64,000 bases of DNA. It comes from Calothrix parasitica NIES-267 (GTDB lineage Bacteria > Cyanobacteriota > Cyanobacteriia > Cyanobacteriales > Nostocaceae). Each line of letters opens with the position of its first letter. The first letter of the stretch is position 1. Shown in pieces: positions 26,283 through 35,239 of the stretch. A program made the translations under genes and the position numbers. The notes under the pieces are model-generated. The model was not told where the DNA came from and did no database searches. It saw only the letters and a program-made list of their open reading frames with translations. Location: the NCBI RefSeq assembly GCF_002368095.1, contig NZ_AP018227.1:2956598-3020597 (forward strand). The letters run 5' to 3'.

Positions 26283-27098
26283 ATGAAAGGAATCAGCGGG
26301 AAAAACGTTTTAGTCACGGGTGCTACCTCGGGAATCGGTCAATCGATTGCGGTTAGATTTGCTCAAGAAGGTGCCAATGTCGCGATTAACTATCGAAAAA
26401 GCCCTGAAGATGCTGAAGATACCGAAAAATTGATTTACAAAGCCTGTACCGATGCACGTTGCGGTTGCGAAGGTAAGGAAATACTGGTACAAGCAGATGT
26501 ATCAAAAGAATCCGATATTGTCGAAATGTTCGCTGAAGTAAAAAAAGAATTCGGTGGGTTAGATATTTTAATTAATAACGCTGGAATTCAAATCCCCGGA
26601 GCAGCACATGAAATACCATTTGAAGAATTTGCAAAAGTAATCGACGTTAATTTAAAAGGTGCTTATTTGTGCGCTAGAGAAGCAATTAAAATGTTTTTGG
26701 ATGAAGGTAATGGTGGAAGTATCATCAACGTTTCCAGCGTTCACCAAATCATACCCAGACCCCAATATATAAGCTATTCCGTTAGTAAAGGTGGAATGCA
26801 AAATTTAACTCGTACCCTAGCGCTAGAATATGCTAGGAGAGGGATTCGAGTCAATGCTATAGCCCCCGGTGCAACTATCACCCCCATCAACGATGCTTGG
26901 ACTGACGACCCAGATAAAAAAGCCAATGTAGAAAGTCATATACCCATGGGTAGAGCGGGTACCTCTGAAGAAATGGCTGCGGTCACAACTTTCTTATGTT
27001 CCGATGAAGCAGCTTACATCACCGGACAAACTTTATATATTGACGGTGGATTAACACTTTATCCCGACTTTTTAGAACCCTGGTCGGGACAAGGGTAA
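26283..27098 (+). CDS. SDR-family dehydrogenase (glucose 1-dehydrogenase-like)
   Basis: A 271-residue classical short-chain dehydrogenase/reductase. It shows the NAD(P)-binding TGATSGIG (about 13-20), the INNAGIQ motif, catalytic Ser (INVSSVHQ), the YSVSK active-site Tyr/Lys and the C-terminal TGQTLYIDGG. The overall length and ending (GGLTLYPDFLEPWSGQG) match cyanobacterial proteins annotated as glucose 1-dehydrogenase. An insert with three Cys residues (ACTDARCGCEGKE, about 58-70) is longer than in the typical enzyme. The substrate cannot be fixed from sequence. It follows the terminator at 26162-26202 and so probably has its own promoter. Confidence 0.88.
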   Translation: MKGISGKNVLVTGATSGIGQSIAVRFAQEGANVAINYRKSPEDAEDTEKLIYKACTDARCGCEGKEILVQADVSKESDIVEMFAEVKKEFGGLDILINNAGIQIPGAAHEIPFEEFAKVIDVNLKGAYLCAREAIKMFLDEGNGGSIINVSSVHQIIPRPQYISYSVSKGGMQNLTRTLALEYARRGIRVNAIAPGATITPINDAWTDDPDKKANVESHIPMGRAGTSEEMAAVTTFLCSDEAAYITGQTLYIDGGLTLYPDFLEPWSGQG

Positions 27099-27099
27099 G

Positions 27100-27166
27100 A
27101 AGTAATAAGTTAGAAGTTAGGAGCTAGGAGTTAGGAGTTAGGAGTTAGGAGTTAGGAGTTATAAAT
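27100..27166. repeat. GGAGTTA heptamer tandem repeat
   Basis: GGAGTTA is repeated at least five times in tandem (about 27127-27160), with degenerate units on both sides. This is an STRR-type heptamer array between the SDR and hydrolase genes. Confidence 0.8.
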
Positions 27167-27196
27167 TAATTACTGGTAACTGGTAACTGATAACGT

Positions 27197-28843
27197 ATGC
27201 GAAAATCAATTTGGCTGAATGCTGTTTTAGGCTGTTTTATTGCTTGTGGTTTACCTGCTTTAACTGCTAGTCGTGCTGTTAGTGCTGAAAGGTTAAAGCT
27301 TTCTTTTGGAATAGTGGAAAGGTCTGTTTCAGTTGATTCTCTAGAAACTTATGCTAGAACCGGTCAGGTCAATGATGAATTAGCAGCATATTTTAAATAT
27401 GTTCCGGAAGAAAGTAGGGGAGAATTAAGAGAAGCATTACTTGCTCCAATTGATTTAGATGCTGTTAAAATTTCTCAATTTTTATATTCGCCGATTGGTG
27501 AGAAACTTTTGGAAACTCTTTCGCAAGTTGTCCAAAGCGAATTTCGTAATAGGGGAACAACAAATCGTAATAAGCTTCGTCGTAGCAGTGGATTTTATGG
27601 AACTCGTGCGGCTTTAATTTTAGCAGCCAGTAAAAAAAATAATTTTAATATTATTAATATATTACGTAAATTTCCTTCTAAAACTATTTCTATCGATTTA
27701 TTTCGCAGTTTGGAAATTGGATTACGAGCCAGAAATATTATCAATCGGACTCAAAAAGCAGTTAAGCTGATTAATGAAAAATCTATAGAAGAAGCTAATA
27801 ATCAAACTGTTTCTAATAATGTGATTTCAAATGTATTGGAAAGAGGACGTTTTACCTATACAAAACGCAGCGTTACTCTTAATGATGTATCTCGGACTCG
27901 TACTTTTCCTGTTGATATTTATTTACCTGGAACAACCAAAACTAGTCCAGTGGTTGTAATTTCTCATGGGTTAGGTTCCGACCGTACCAGTTTTGCTTAT
28001 TTAGCTGAATATTTAGCCTCAAGAGGTTTTGTTGTCGCAGTTCCCGAACATCCCGGTAGTAACGCTCAACAATTACAAGCATTATTAGGAGGAATAGCAG
28101 ATACAGTTACAGAACCGAGGGAATTTGTAGACCGACCTTTAGATGTCAAATACATTTTAGATTATATGGAACGTTTATCAAATTCAGACTCTGAATATAA
28201 ACAACGTTTCAACATGGAGCAAGTTGGAGTAATCGGACAATCTTTTGGTGGTTATACCGCTTTAGCATTAGCAGGTGCTGAAATTAATTTTGATAATTTA
28301 CAAAAAAGTTGTCCGGTGAATGAAAACACTTTGAACGTTTCGTTGTTATTGCAATGTCAAGCTCTGAGTTTACCTGAATCGGATTATCAATTATCCGACC
28401 CAAGAATTAAAGCAGCGGTTGCAATTAATCCAGTAGATAGCAGCGTTTACGGTCAAGAAGGTTTAAGTAAAATCAATATTCCGGTAATGATTGTAGCAGG
28501 TACTGCTGATAATGTTGCTCCTGCATATCCAGAACAAATTGTGCCTTTTACTTGGCTAACAAATGAAAATAAATATTTAGTATTAATGAACGGTGGAACC
28601 CACTTTTCAGTAATTGCAGAATCACCCGATTCTTCGATTCCCGTACCGTCGCAAGTTATCGGACCTTCTCCTAACTTAGCTCGCGATTATACAAATTATT
28701 TAGCTTTAGCAATGTTTAAAACTTATGCAGTTAACAATCAAGATTACCGTCGTTTTTTAAATGCTAATCATATTAATGCTGTCGGTCAAGATAAATTATT
28801 TTTGCGGGTGGTAAAGGAATTAGATGGTGATAAATTAAAGTAA
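27197..28843 (+). CDS. Exported alpha/beta hydrolase with N-terminal DUF1400
   Basis: A 548-residue secreted or periplasmic hydrolase of a cyanobacterium-typical family. A signal peptide (about 1-30, ending ASRAVSA) is followed by a DUF1400 helical domain (about 32-160) and an alpha/beta-hydrolase domain (about 235-520). Catalytic features are the oxyanion HGLGSDRTSF, nucleophile GQSFGGYTALA, acid in AGTADNVAP and His in GGTHFSV. Members are often annotated as predicted dienelactone hydrolases or PAF-acetylhydrolase-like enzymes; the substrate is not known. It ends 17 bp before a 150-bp inverted-repeat element and faces the convergent gene at 29016-29588. Confidence 0.88.
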   Translation: MRKSIWLNAVLGCFIACGLPALTASRAVSAERLKLSFGIVERSVSVDSLETYARTGQVNDELAAYFKYVPEESRGELREALLAPIDLDAVKISQFLYSPIGEKLLETLSQVVQSEFRNRGTTNRNKLRRSSGFYGTRAALILAASKKNNFNIINILRKFPSKTISIDLFRSLEIGLRARNIINRTQKAVKLINEKSIEEANNQTVSNNVISNVLERGRFTYTKRSVTLNDVSRTRTFPVDIYLPGTTKTSPVVVISHGLGSDRTSFAYLAEYLASRGFVVAVPEHPGSNAQQLQALLGGIADTVTEPREFVDRPLDVKYILDYMERLSNSDSEYKQRFNMEQVGVIGQSFGGYTALALAGAEINFDNLQKSCPVNENTLNVSLLLQCQALSLPESDYQLSDPRIKAAVAINPVDSSVYGQEGLSKINIPVMIVAGTADNVAPAYPEQIVPFTWLTNENKYLVLMNGGTHFSVIAESPDSSIPVPSQVIGPSPNLARDYTNYLALAMFKTYAVNNQDYRRFLNANHINAVGQDKLFLRVVKELDGDKLK

Positions 28844-28860
28844 ATTTATTTTTATATTAT

Positions 28861-29010
28861 GTTCGTAGTTGCGCTTTAGCGCCAAAGGTTTGAAAAGAAA
28901 GCCGAACACTATAAATAATTTTTGAAAGTATACAGAAGCATGAAAGAATAGATGTTTTTTTATATTTAGGTCTATTCTTAAAGGTTTGGCGCTAAAGCGC
29001 AACTACGAAC
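28861..29010. mobile_element. 150-bp element with perfect 26-bp terminal inverted repeats
   Basis: GTTCGTAGTTGCGCTTTAGC... (28861-28886) is exactly complementary to 28985-29010. The arms carry the same TTCGTAGTTGCGCTTTAGCGCC motif as the arrays at 7671-8180 and 24089. The interior (about 98 bp) is AT-rich and has no coding capacity. The element almost fills the gap between two convergent genes (17 bp after one stop, 5 bp before the other) and could act as a bidirectional terminator. Confidence 0.8.
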
Positions 29011-29015
29011 CTTAA

Positions 29016-29588
29016 TTAATTAGTAAACTGTACAACTTTTTGTTCCAAAACTTGAATAAAACCAACAGTAATTTGAATTAACGGCCAAGCAATTAAACAT
29101 ATTAAACCTGCTTTACGAGTAGTAATATCTAAAGCTTGGGTAACTGCTACAATTACTGCTAAAAGACTCCACAATGCTAAAACTAATTCTATTGGTCTTC
29201 CGAGTAAAGGAATCAAAGTTAGAAAGTTTAATATTTGAGGTGCATAAGCAAAGCCAATTGGACTTAATAAACTGCTAAATTTTTGATTAGACTTTATCCA
29301 ATCTCCAATTTTCCAAATAGTTAAAGTCCAAACATAATATCCGATGATTATTGACAGAGCATCAATTAAAAGCGCCAATAACAGCAAATAAATTGATGCT
29401 CGATTAATTAATAATATAAAGATACTGCCCAAAGCATGAGATACACCAGCCAAAGTTACAATTGTTAAAGCTAATTGATTGTTGAAAGGTGTATTACAAG
29501 CATCATCGTAAAGTTTCTCGTTTAGAAGTAAAGCATTTTTAATTGTATATAATAGTTGCCATCTGGATGCGTTTTGAGTTGCGTTCAT
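29016..29588 (-). CDS. YIP1-family-like membrane protein
   Basis: A 190-residue membrane protein with about five hydrophobic helices (about 44-65, 68-92, 110-130, 132-152 and 155-178) after a short polar N-terminus. The arrangement, with a conserved FAYAPQILNFLTLIPLLGRPIELVLALWSLLA segment, fits the YIP1/YrhC-like group of small bacterial membrane proteins. The function in bacteria is unknown. It is convergent with the DUF1400 hydrolase; the 303-bp gap on its 5' side carries no gene. Confidence 0.65.
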   Translation of the reverse strand: MNATQNASRWQLLYTIKNALLLNEKLYDDACNTPFNNQLALTIVTLAGVSHALGSIFILLINRASIYLLLLALLIDALSIIIGYYVWTLTIWKIGDWIKSNQKFSSLLSPIGFAYAPQILNFLTLIPLLGRPIELVLALWSLLAVIVAVTQALDITTRKAGLICLIAWPLIQITVGFIQVLEQKVVQFTN

Positions 29589-29891
29589 TGTTTATTGCTA
29601 GACATTACCGGAATTTTGAATATAATCGAGTATTGATGATTGTGCAAGATTCATTGACAAGAAACAATAAATAGGAAATATTATAAAAAATAACGACTGG
29701 GACTGCAAGTCTCAGTCTAATAGCTGAAGTCCATTTTAATGGACTTAAAATAATAAATTTTGTAAATAGGATTTTTTATGGTTTGTATCTAAAAAATTAT
29801 TGTATGAATGATGTAACTTTTATTTTACTTTTAATCTCTTATTACTATTCCCTGTTCCCTATTCCCTACTCCCCATTCCCTTCTATATAAA
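29589..29891. repeat. Intergenic gap with hairpin repeats
   Basis: This gap contains GACTGGGACTGCAAGTCTCAGTC (about 29695-29717) and AAGTCCATTTTAATGGACTT (about 29728-29747), two adjacent palindromes of a type common in Nostocales. A CCCTATTCCCTACTCCCCATTCCC stretch follows (about 29857-29880). No gene is supported. Confidence 0.6.
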
Positions 29892-30890
29892 ATGCTAAAA
29901 ATTGTCGGACGGATTTTACAATGGCTGCGAGGAGAAACTTTAAAGTTATTGATTTATGCGGGTATCCTATTAATTATTTGGGGAATTATTGCTCCCGTTG
30001 GTACTTTATCATGGTGGTTGAGTACTGGAACTCAAGCTTTAGGTTTTGATATAAATCCAACTCCAGATTTGATTAAAAATAATGCTTTAGCTGGTACCGG
30101 AGATAAGAATTGCTATATCGTTTTTCTTCCCGGTGTCGGGGATTTTTCTGCTAATGAATTAACTCCAGGAGAAGAAGTTTTTCTCAATCAATTAGCAGAA
30201 TTACACCCTCAATGTGCAATTGTAGATGATGTTTTTCCCTACTCAGCAGCTAATAAAAGCTTGGGAGGACAAAGATTTTTAGCTCCAGTTTGGAGGTTTG
30301 CTTCTAAGGAACATGGTTGGTTCAAGAATGCAGATGTATTAATTAAAATTCGTAATTTATGGAGATTTGCTATTTCCGCCGATGGTCGCTATAGTTCGGT
30401 TTATAACTTGGGAATTGCCAATGCGATCGCAGAACGAATGAATGCGGCTTCACCTTTACACAAAGGGACATCCGAGCAACCAATTAAAATTATTCTCGTA
30501 GGTACTAGCGGAGGGGCACAGGTATCTTTAGGTGCAGCAGAGTATTTAGATAATTGGTTAAATACACGGTTAATCCTAGTTTCCATCGGTGGAAGTTTCG
30601 ACGGTGAAACCGGATTTAATCAAATTGAACAAGCATTTCATTTAAAAGGAAGTCGCGATTGGGTTGAGGATGTTACCAAAATTCTATTTGCTGACCGCTG
30701 GTCAATAATGGTAAATTCTCCTTTCATCAAAGCAGTACGTCAAGGAAGATATCAAGTAGTTGAAACTGGTTCTCATACTCATGATGGTAAGAACGGTTAT
30801 TTTAGTACTTTAAAAATTGAAAACACAAACGCTACTTATGTTGGATTATTGCTAGATAAAGTCAATCAATTATCGATTTGGGATGATTGA
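29892..30890 (+). CDS. Membrane-anchored putative serine hydrolase
   Basis: A 332-residue protein with an N-terminal transmembrane segment (about 18-47, LLIYAGILLIIWGIIAPVG) and a soluble domain resembling an alpha/beta hydrolase. A GxSxG-like nucleophile elbow is seen in LVGTSGGAQVSLGAA (about residues 201-215), a possible oxyanion segment in FLPGVGDFSANE, and a late His in VETGSHTHDGKNG. Conserved cyanobacterial proteins of this kind are unannotated. Substrate and side of the membrane are unknown. It stands alone on the plus strand. Confidence 0.6.
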   Translation: MLKIVGRILQWLRGETLKLLIYAGILLIIWGIIAPVGTLSWWLSTGTQALGFDINPTPDLIKNNALAGTGDKNCYIVFLPGVGDFSANELTPGEEVFLNQLAELHPQCAIVDDVFPYSAANKSLGGQRFLAPVWRFASKEHGWFKNADVLIKIRNLWRFAISADGRYSSVYNLGIANAIAERMNAASPLHKGTSEQPIKIILVGTSGGAQVSLGAAEYLDNWLNTRLILVSIGGSFDGETGFNQIEQAFHLKGSRDWVEDVTKILFADRWSIMVNSPFIKAVRQGRYQVVETGSHTHDGKNGYFSTLKIENTNATYVGLLLDKVNQLSIWDD

Positions 30891-31134
30891 CTAGTATTTT
30901 TGTTTTATTAAGACTTAATTTTAAAGATTGAAAACATTAATACATAATTATTCTGCTATTGCAATAGTGCGAAATGACTATTGATATTAATATTTTTAGG
31001 AATTTAGTATCATATGCAATATTTTCTTATCTACTTATAATTGAAATGTTGCCAAAAAAGTTAATTTTCTATTAGTAATCTAATCCTTTAAAATAACTTA
31101 TTCGCAACCAATAAGTAGATAGAAAATAATATTT

Positions 31135-31665
31135 ATGTTGCCAGTACTTGAAAGTCAAAGGCTAATTATTCTGCCTTGGATTCCTGAAGTAGATGTACCA
31201 CAAGCATTTGCGACTTCTAGTAACTCTAATGTCTCATCTTGCTTTAATTGCGAACATTTTAATATTCACAAAAAGAATATTCATAGCTCTAAAAAATCTA
31301 ATGACGGAACTGGTTTATGGGCAATTATTGTTAAGCAAACCCAGGAATTTATTGGAGGAATACTGCTTAAAAGACTTCACGATATTAACGAAAATCCAAC
31401 ATTTAATTATGAAATAGGTTGGCATATACATCAAGAATCTTCAGGTAAAGGATATGCAACAGAAGCAGTCCTGAAAATTATGAATTATGGTTTTCATACC
31501 CTGAATTTACCTGTTTTGATTGCAATTATTGACCCTAAAAATACTGCATCGTTAAAAGTTGCTCAAAAATTAGGAATGACATCATTAGGAATTACCGATA
31601 ATTACTACAATAGAGGACAAGAATTATTTTACATAAAATCAGAATGTGAAAAGATTTTTGCGTAG
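31135..31665 (+). CDS. GNAT-family N-acetyltransferase (RimJ/RimL-like)
   Basis: A 176-residue acetyltransferase of the RimJ/RimL branch of GNAT. The N-terminal ESQRLIILPW strand, the substrate strand YEIGWHIHQESSGKGYATEAVLKIMNYGF (acetyl-CoA binding loop Q/S-x-G-x-G/A) and the C-terminal NTASLKVAQKLGM motif are typical. It transfers acetyl from acetyl-CoA to an amine; the target may be a protein N-terminus or a small molecule. Its last 20 bp overlap the start of the downstream sensor kinase gene (ATG 31646), which points to translational coupling, an unusual pairing for a GNAT. Confidence 0.85.
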   Translation: MLPVLESQRLIILPWIPEVDVPQAFATSSNSNVSSCFNCEHFNIHKKNIHSSKKSNDGTGLWAIIVKQTQEFIGGILLKRLHDINENPTFNYEIGWHIHQESSGKGYATEAVLKIMNYGFHTLNLPVLIAIIDPKNTASLKVAQKLGMTSLGITDNYYNRGQELFYIKSECEKIFA

Positions 31666-32950
31666 ATTAAGTTTGAAAATTGATAAATTATTACAGCGAA
31701 TTACTAATCATCCTTTTCGCTTGCTACTCTACCTAGAATGGCTTTTACTAAGCATCGTTATTTTTGTCGATATTCCCTGGGATGAAATCTTACCATCGGT
31801 AAAACCTTTAGTTGGAAGTTCATTCAAACCTTCAATACCCTACTATTGGCTATTAACGCTGATACTGATTATAATTTTTGGTTTAATGGGACTGCGTTTA
31901 CCCACAGCTTCCAAAAAAATAAAATGGTTTTATACCATATCACAGTTTGTAATAATCTTATTAGGATATATTTTAACTGGATGGTCGGACTTTACCACTC
32001 CATATGTAATTATTTTAATCAGAAGTTGTTTAATTTTTCCTCGAAAAGAACAGTTAATTGTTGGAGGATTATCACTTATATGCTTCATAATATCTATAGA
32101 TACTCAGAGTCTAAAAGAAGGTTTTTTATCATTAGGAAATCTATCATCAGAAGAAATTTACAGGTCAGTAATTTATATAATTTTTAGCGCAACTTTAAAC
32201 GTAGCAATCATATTTGCTTTTGTATTAGCGCTAGTAGATGCATTTATCAAAGAGCGTCAAAGTCGTCAACAATTAAGAATTGCTCACAACCAACTACGTA
32301 TATATTCATTAAAAATACAAGACCAAGCTGTATTAGAAGAACGGAACCGAATTGCAAGGGAAATTCACGATTCTGTTGGACATGCTTTAACTGCTCAAAC
32401 TATTCAGCTTGAAAGCGCTTTATTATTTTGTCATTCCGACGCAAATAAAACTCAGAGATACATAGAAATATCTCGGGAATTAGCAATAGATGCTCTTAAT
32501 GAAATTCGTAAATCTATATCTACCCTAAGAGCAGAATTATTACAAGGAAAATCATTAGCAGAAACTATTGACTTATTAATCGAAAATTTTTACAAAATTA
32601 CTAATATCAGAGCAAATTTATCTATAAATATTAGACAATCACTAGATACAGATATAAACATAGCGATTTACAGAATAATCCAAGAAGCTTTAACAAATAT
32701 TTCTAAACATAGTAATGCCACAACAGTTGAGATTATATTAGAAAAGAAAATTGAATCTATACAGCTAAGAATAGAAGATAACGGTCAAGGATTTAATATA
32801 GAACAAAATACTACAGGTTTTGGATTGCAGGGAATCAACGAACGAGTTCGTGCTTTAGGAGGTAGGTTTATTATTAATAGTACTGTAGGAACGGGGTGTA
32901 AAATTATAGTAGATATACCTTTACCGAAGTTTGATTTTACTGAGAAATAG
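31646..32950 (+). CDS. NarL-type sensor histidine kinase
   Basis: A 434-residue membrane sensor of the HisKA_3 (NarX/DesK) class. About six hydrophobic helices occupy residues 22-205. The DHp motif is EERNRIAREIHDSVGHALTAQ with the phospho-accepting His in REIHDSVGH (residue about 240). The HATPase domain shows IIQEALTNISKHS, EDNGQGF and GFGLQGINERVRALGG. It overlaps the GNAT gene upstream by 20 bp and is followed after 20 bp by its cognate LuxR-type regulator, so the three form one transcription unit. The membrane-embedded sensor with little periplasmic sequence suggests sensing of the membrane itself or of a lipophilic signal (DesK-like), which is inference. Confidence 0.9.
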   Translation: MKRFLRRLSLKIDKLLQRITNHPFRLLLYLEWLLLSIVIFVDIPWDEILPSVKPLVGSSFKPSIPYYWLLTLILIIIFGLMGLRLPTASKKIKWFYTISQFVIILLGYILTGWSDFTTPYVIILIRSCLIFPRKEQLIVGGLSLICFIISIDTQSLKEGFLSLGNLSSEEIYRSVIYIIFSATLNVAIIFAFVLALVDAFIKERQSRQQLRIAHNQLRIYSLKIQDQAVLEERNRIAREIHDSVGHALTAQTIQLESALLFCHSDANKTQRYIEISRELAIDALNEIRKSISTLRAELLQGKSLAETIDLLIENFYKITNIRANLSINIRQSLDTDINIAIYRIIQEALTNISKHSNATTVEIILEKKIESIQLRIEDNGQGFNIEQNTTGFGLQGINERVRALGGRFIINSTVGTGCKIIVDIPLPKFDFTEK

Positions 32951-32970
32951 CTATCAAGGTAAAGAAAATA

Positions 32971-33666
32971 GTGACTGAAAAAATTCGATTATTAATAGTA
33001 GATGACCAAGCATTAATTCGGGAAGGATTGCAAACTTTACTTAATTCAAAGCCGGATTTAGAAGTTGTTGGGAATGCAGAAAACGGACATCAAGCAATTC
33101 AAATTATCGAAAAATTATACGAAACACCACAAAAACCTGATTTAATATTAATGGATGTAAGAATGCCTATATTGGATGGAGTTGCTGCAACCCAAATAAT
33201 TTCTCAGCGTTTTCCAGATATAAAGGTTATGGTATTGACAACTTTTAACGATACCGAATATGTACGTCAAGCAATTAAATTTGGCGCAAAAGGTTATTTA
33301 ATGAAAGATACGCTTTCAGACGAACTAGCAAATGCAATTCGTACCGTTCACAAAGGTTATACTCAATTTGCACCAGGAATCATCGAAAAAGCTTTGGATG
33401 ATTCCTTAAACACATTTCCCACATCTAATATTAACGAACCAAAGCTACAACAACTAGAAGAACCACCGCAATTAGCTTTACTTTCAACTCGTGAGAAAGA
33501 AGTTATACGTCTAATTGCGACTGGTTGTAGCAATAAAGAAATTGCCGAGCAATTATATATTTCCGAAAATACAGTAAAAAATCATGTCAGCAATATTCTA
33601 TATCGTTTGGAATTGAGAGATAGAACTCAAGCAGCAATTTTTGCTCGTTCTTTTTTGGATAAATGA
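32971..33666 (+). CDS. NarL/LuxR-type response regulator
   Basis: A 231-residue two-domain regulator with a GTG start at 32971. The receiver spans about 4-130 (DDQALIREG, phospho-acceptor in LILMDVRMP, T in LTTF, K in YLMKDT). The LuxR-type helix-turn-helix spans about 165-230 (LSTREKEVIRLIATGCSNKEIAEQLYISENTVKNHVSNILYRL). Once phosphorylated by the adjacent kinase it should bind DNA as a dimer. The gene is 20 bp downstream of the kinase gene. The regulated genes are unknown; the GNAT gene at the head of the operon is the closest candidate. Confidence 0.93.
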   Translation: MTEKIRLLIVDDQALIREGLQTLLNSKPDLEVVGNAENGHQAIQIIEKLYETPQKPDLILMDVRMPILDGVAATQIISQRFPDIKVMVLTTFNDTEYVRQAIKFGAKGYLMKDTLSDELANAIRTVHKGYTQFAPGIIEKALDDSLNTFPTSNINEPKLQQLEEPPQLALLSTREKEVIRLIATGCSNKEIAEQLYISENTVKNHVSNILYRLELRDRTQAAIFARSFLDK

Positions 33667-33802
33667 TATAAAAATATAGTTCAATTAATAAAATTAATTA
33701 TTAGAATTGGAAGAGGAAGAGATAGGTATAAACAATTACTAGCTTACTACTCGCTACTTACTCATAACTCATAATTCCTAATTCCTAACTATTCACTGTT
33801 TG

Positions 33803-35086
33803 CTATTTTAAATTTCCCAAAACTATCGCCATTAAAGCAATACCAATCATAGTTACCAACATCAACTTACCACCAGGAACCAGCTTTTGATTCAATTCCT
33901 TGTATTTATCTCGCTGTTTCCAAGCCATTATCGCAGGAATTACACCACCCAAAATTGAAACGCTGAAAGTACCAGCATAATCCAAAGCAGTATAGAAGAT
34001 ATTGGGATTTAGTGCAGAAAAACCCATCGGTGGAAACAAAATCAGCGAAATCAACGGTAAACTTGCTTCAGAACTTCCCGAAAACAAATTCATATCCTTA
34101 AACAAATCCCGCAACCCGTAGAAAAATCCAATAAAAGACGTTGCGATCGCAAACTCGGAAAACACCGTAACTAATATTCCCAGCCACTCTCCAGCATCAC
34201 CAGCACGCAAAACTTGTAAGGGGTCAAAAACACTAGTGCTACCGATATTCTCTAACATCGTCGGAGTTACGCTTCCCAAAATCACCGCATTCCACAGCAA
34301 AAACATTGTCAAGGGAATTGCAGAACCGACCACAATAGATTGACGAACTTTACTAGAATCTCCTTCCAACTGAGTCGCTACTACAGGGATAATGTTATGA
34401 AAAAACAGCGCAACTAACATTACTGATAACGCAGGAGGTAACGCAGTCCAATCTTGAGATAACAAAGAATTCGGGTTAACCTGGGTAGCTCCCAACAACA
34501 GTAAACCAATAAATGAAGTAATAACAACTACAACAAAAAAGCTATTTAATCTCTCAATAAATCTGTCTCTTCCCAGATATAAAATAGTTCCGAATATCAC
34601 AGCAAACCCCGTACTTCCCATCCATGTAGGTAAATCGGGTAAATCCCATATCCCTTCAATTGCAGAGATTAAAATTTCTCCACCTTGAGAGACATAAGCT
34701 ATTAACAAAGCATAATGCAAAAACAGATAAGCACCACCCGCAAATCGTGCTTCCATTCCACCCAAAGTGCTTTCCACCATTGCTAGCAAACCATTAGTAG
34801 CACGTCCGCTATGACGCATACCATTCAAACTCACCTCTGCAATTAGTAAGCCCGTTAGCACAGTATAGAGCCAAACGCCTATCAATAAAGCCGTAGAAGG
34901 CAAAACACCAGAAGGTAAAGTCACCGCAGGTAAAGCCAAAATCCCCGCACCTACAGTAGTTCCAGCAATCAGAGCCGTACTTCCAACCACACTACCAGGT
35001 TTGTGAACCAGCTTATTTCCATCAAAAGATAGATTAGAAAACAACCGAGTAGTTTCTGAAATATTTAACTTGTCAATTGCCTTCAT
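33803..35086 (-). CDS. Aromatic amino acid permease (Mtr/TnaB/TyrP family)
   Basis: A 427-residue inner-membrane transporter of the hydroxy/aromatic amino acid permease (HAAAP) family, with about 11 TM helices. The first helix carries the family signature GSTALIAGTTVGAGILALPAVT. An NxxxHNIIPVVATQL-type helix and the FFYGLRDLF loop fit tyrosine/tryptophan-specific permeases that import aromatic amino acids with protons. A short polar N-terminal extension (about 30 residues) precedes TM1. It is a single gene and is divergent from the Vat-like acetyltransferase gene 153 bp away. Confidence 0.9.
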   Translation of the reverse strand: MKAIDKLNISETTRLFSNLSFDGNKLVHKPGSVVGSTALIAGTTVGAGILALPAVTLPSGVLPSTALLIGVWLYTVLTGLLIAEVSLNGMRHSGRATNGLLAMVESTLGGMEARFAGGAYLFLHYALLIAYVSQGGEILISAIEGIWDLPDLPTWMGSTGFAVIFGTILYLGRDRFIERLNSFFVVVVITSFIGLLLLGATQVNPNSLLSQDWTALPPALSVMLVALFFHNIIPVVATQLEGDSSKVRQSIVVGSAIPLTMFLLWNAVILGSVTPTMLENIGSTSVFDPLQVLRAGDAGEWLGILVTVFSEFAIATSFIGFFYGLRDLFKDMNLFSGSSEASLPLISLILFPPMGFSALNPNIFYTALDYAGTFSVSILGGVIPAIMAWKQRDKYKELNQKLVPGGKLMLVTMIGIALMAIVLGNLK

Positions 35087-35167
35087 AAAAAAATAAATAT
35101 AAACTTTTGTTAACTATTTTAGCAAAATGTTGAGGGTTGCTTCAGATTGGGTAAACCTCACCCCTAT

Positions 35168-35192
35168 CCCCTCTCTTTAATAAGGAGAGGGG
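35168..35192. repeat. CCCCTCTC...GAGAGGGG palindromic repeat
   Basis: CCCCTCTCTTTAATAAGGAGAGGGG lies between the divergent permease and acetyltransferase genes and is a copy of the element described at 22419-22443. Confidence 0.8.
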
Positions 35193-35239
35193 TATAATCA
35201 AAAACATATTTTCTATTACCAATTACTAATTACCTATTT

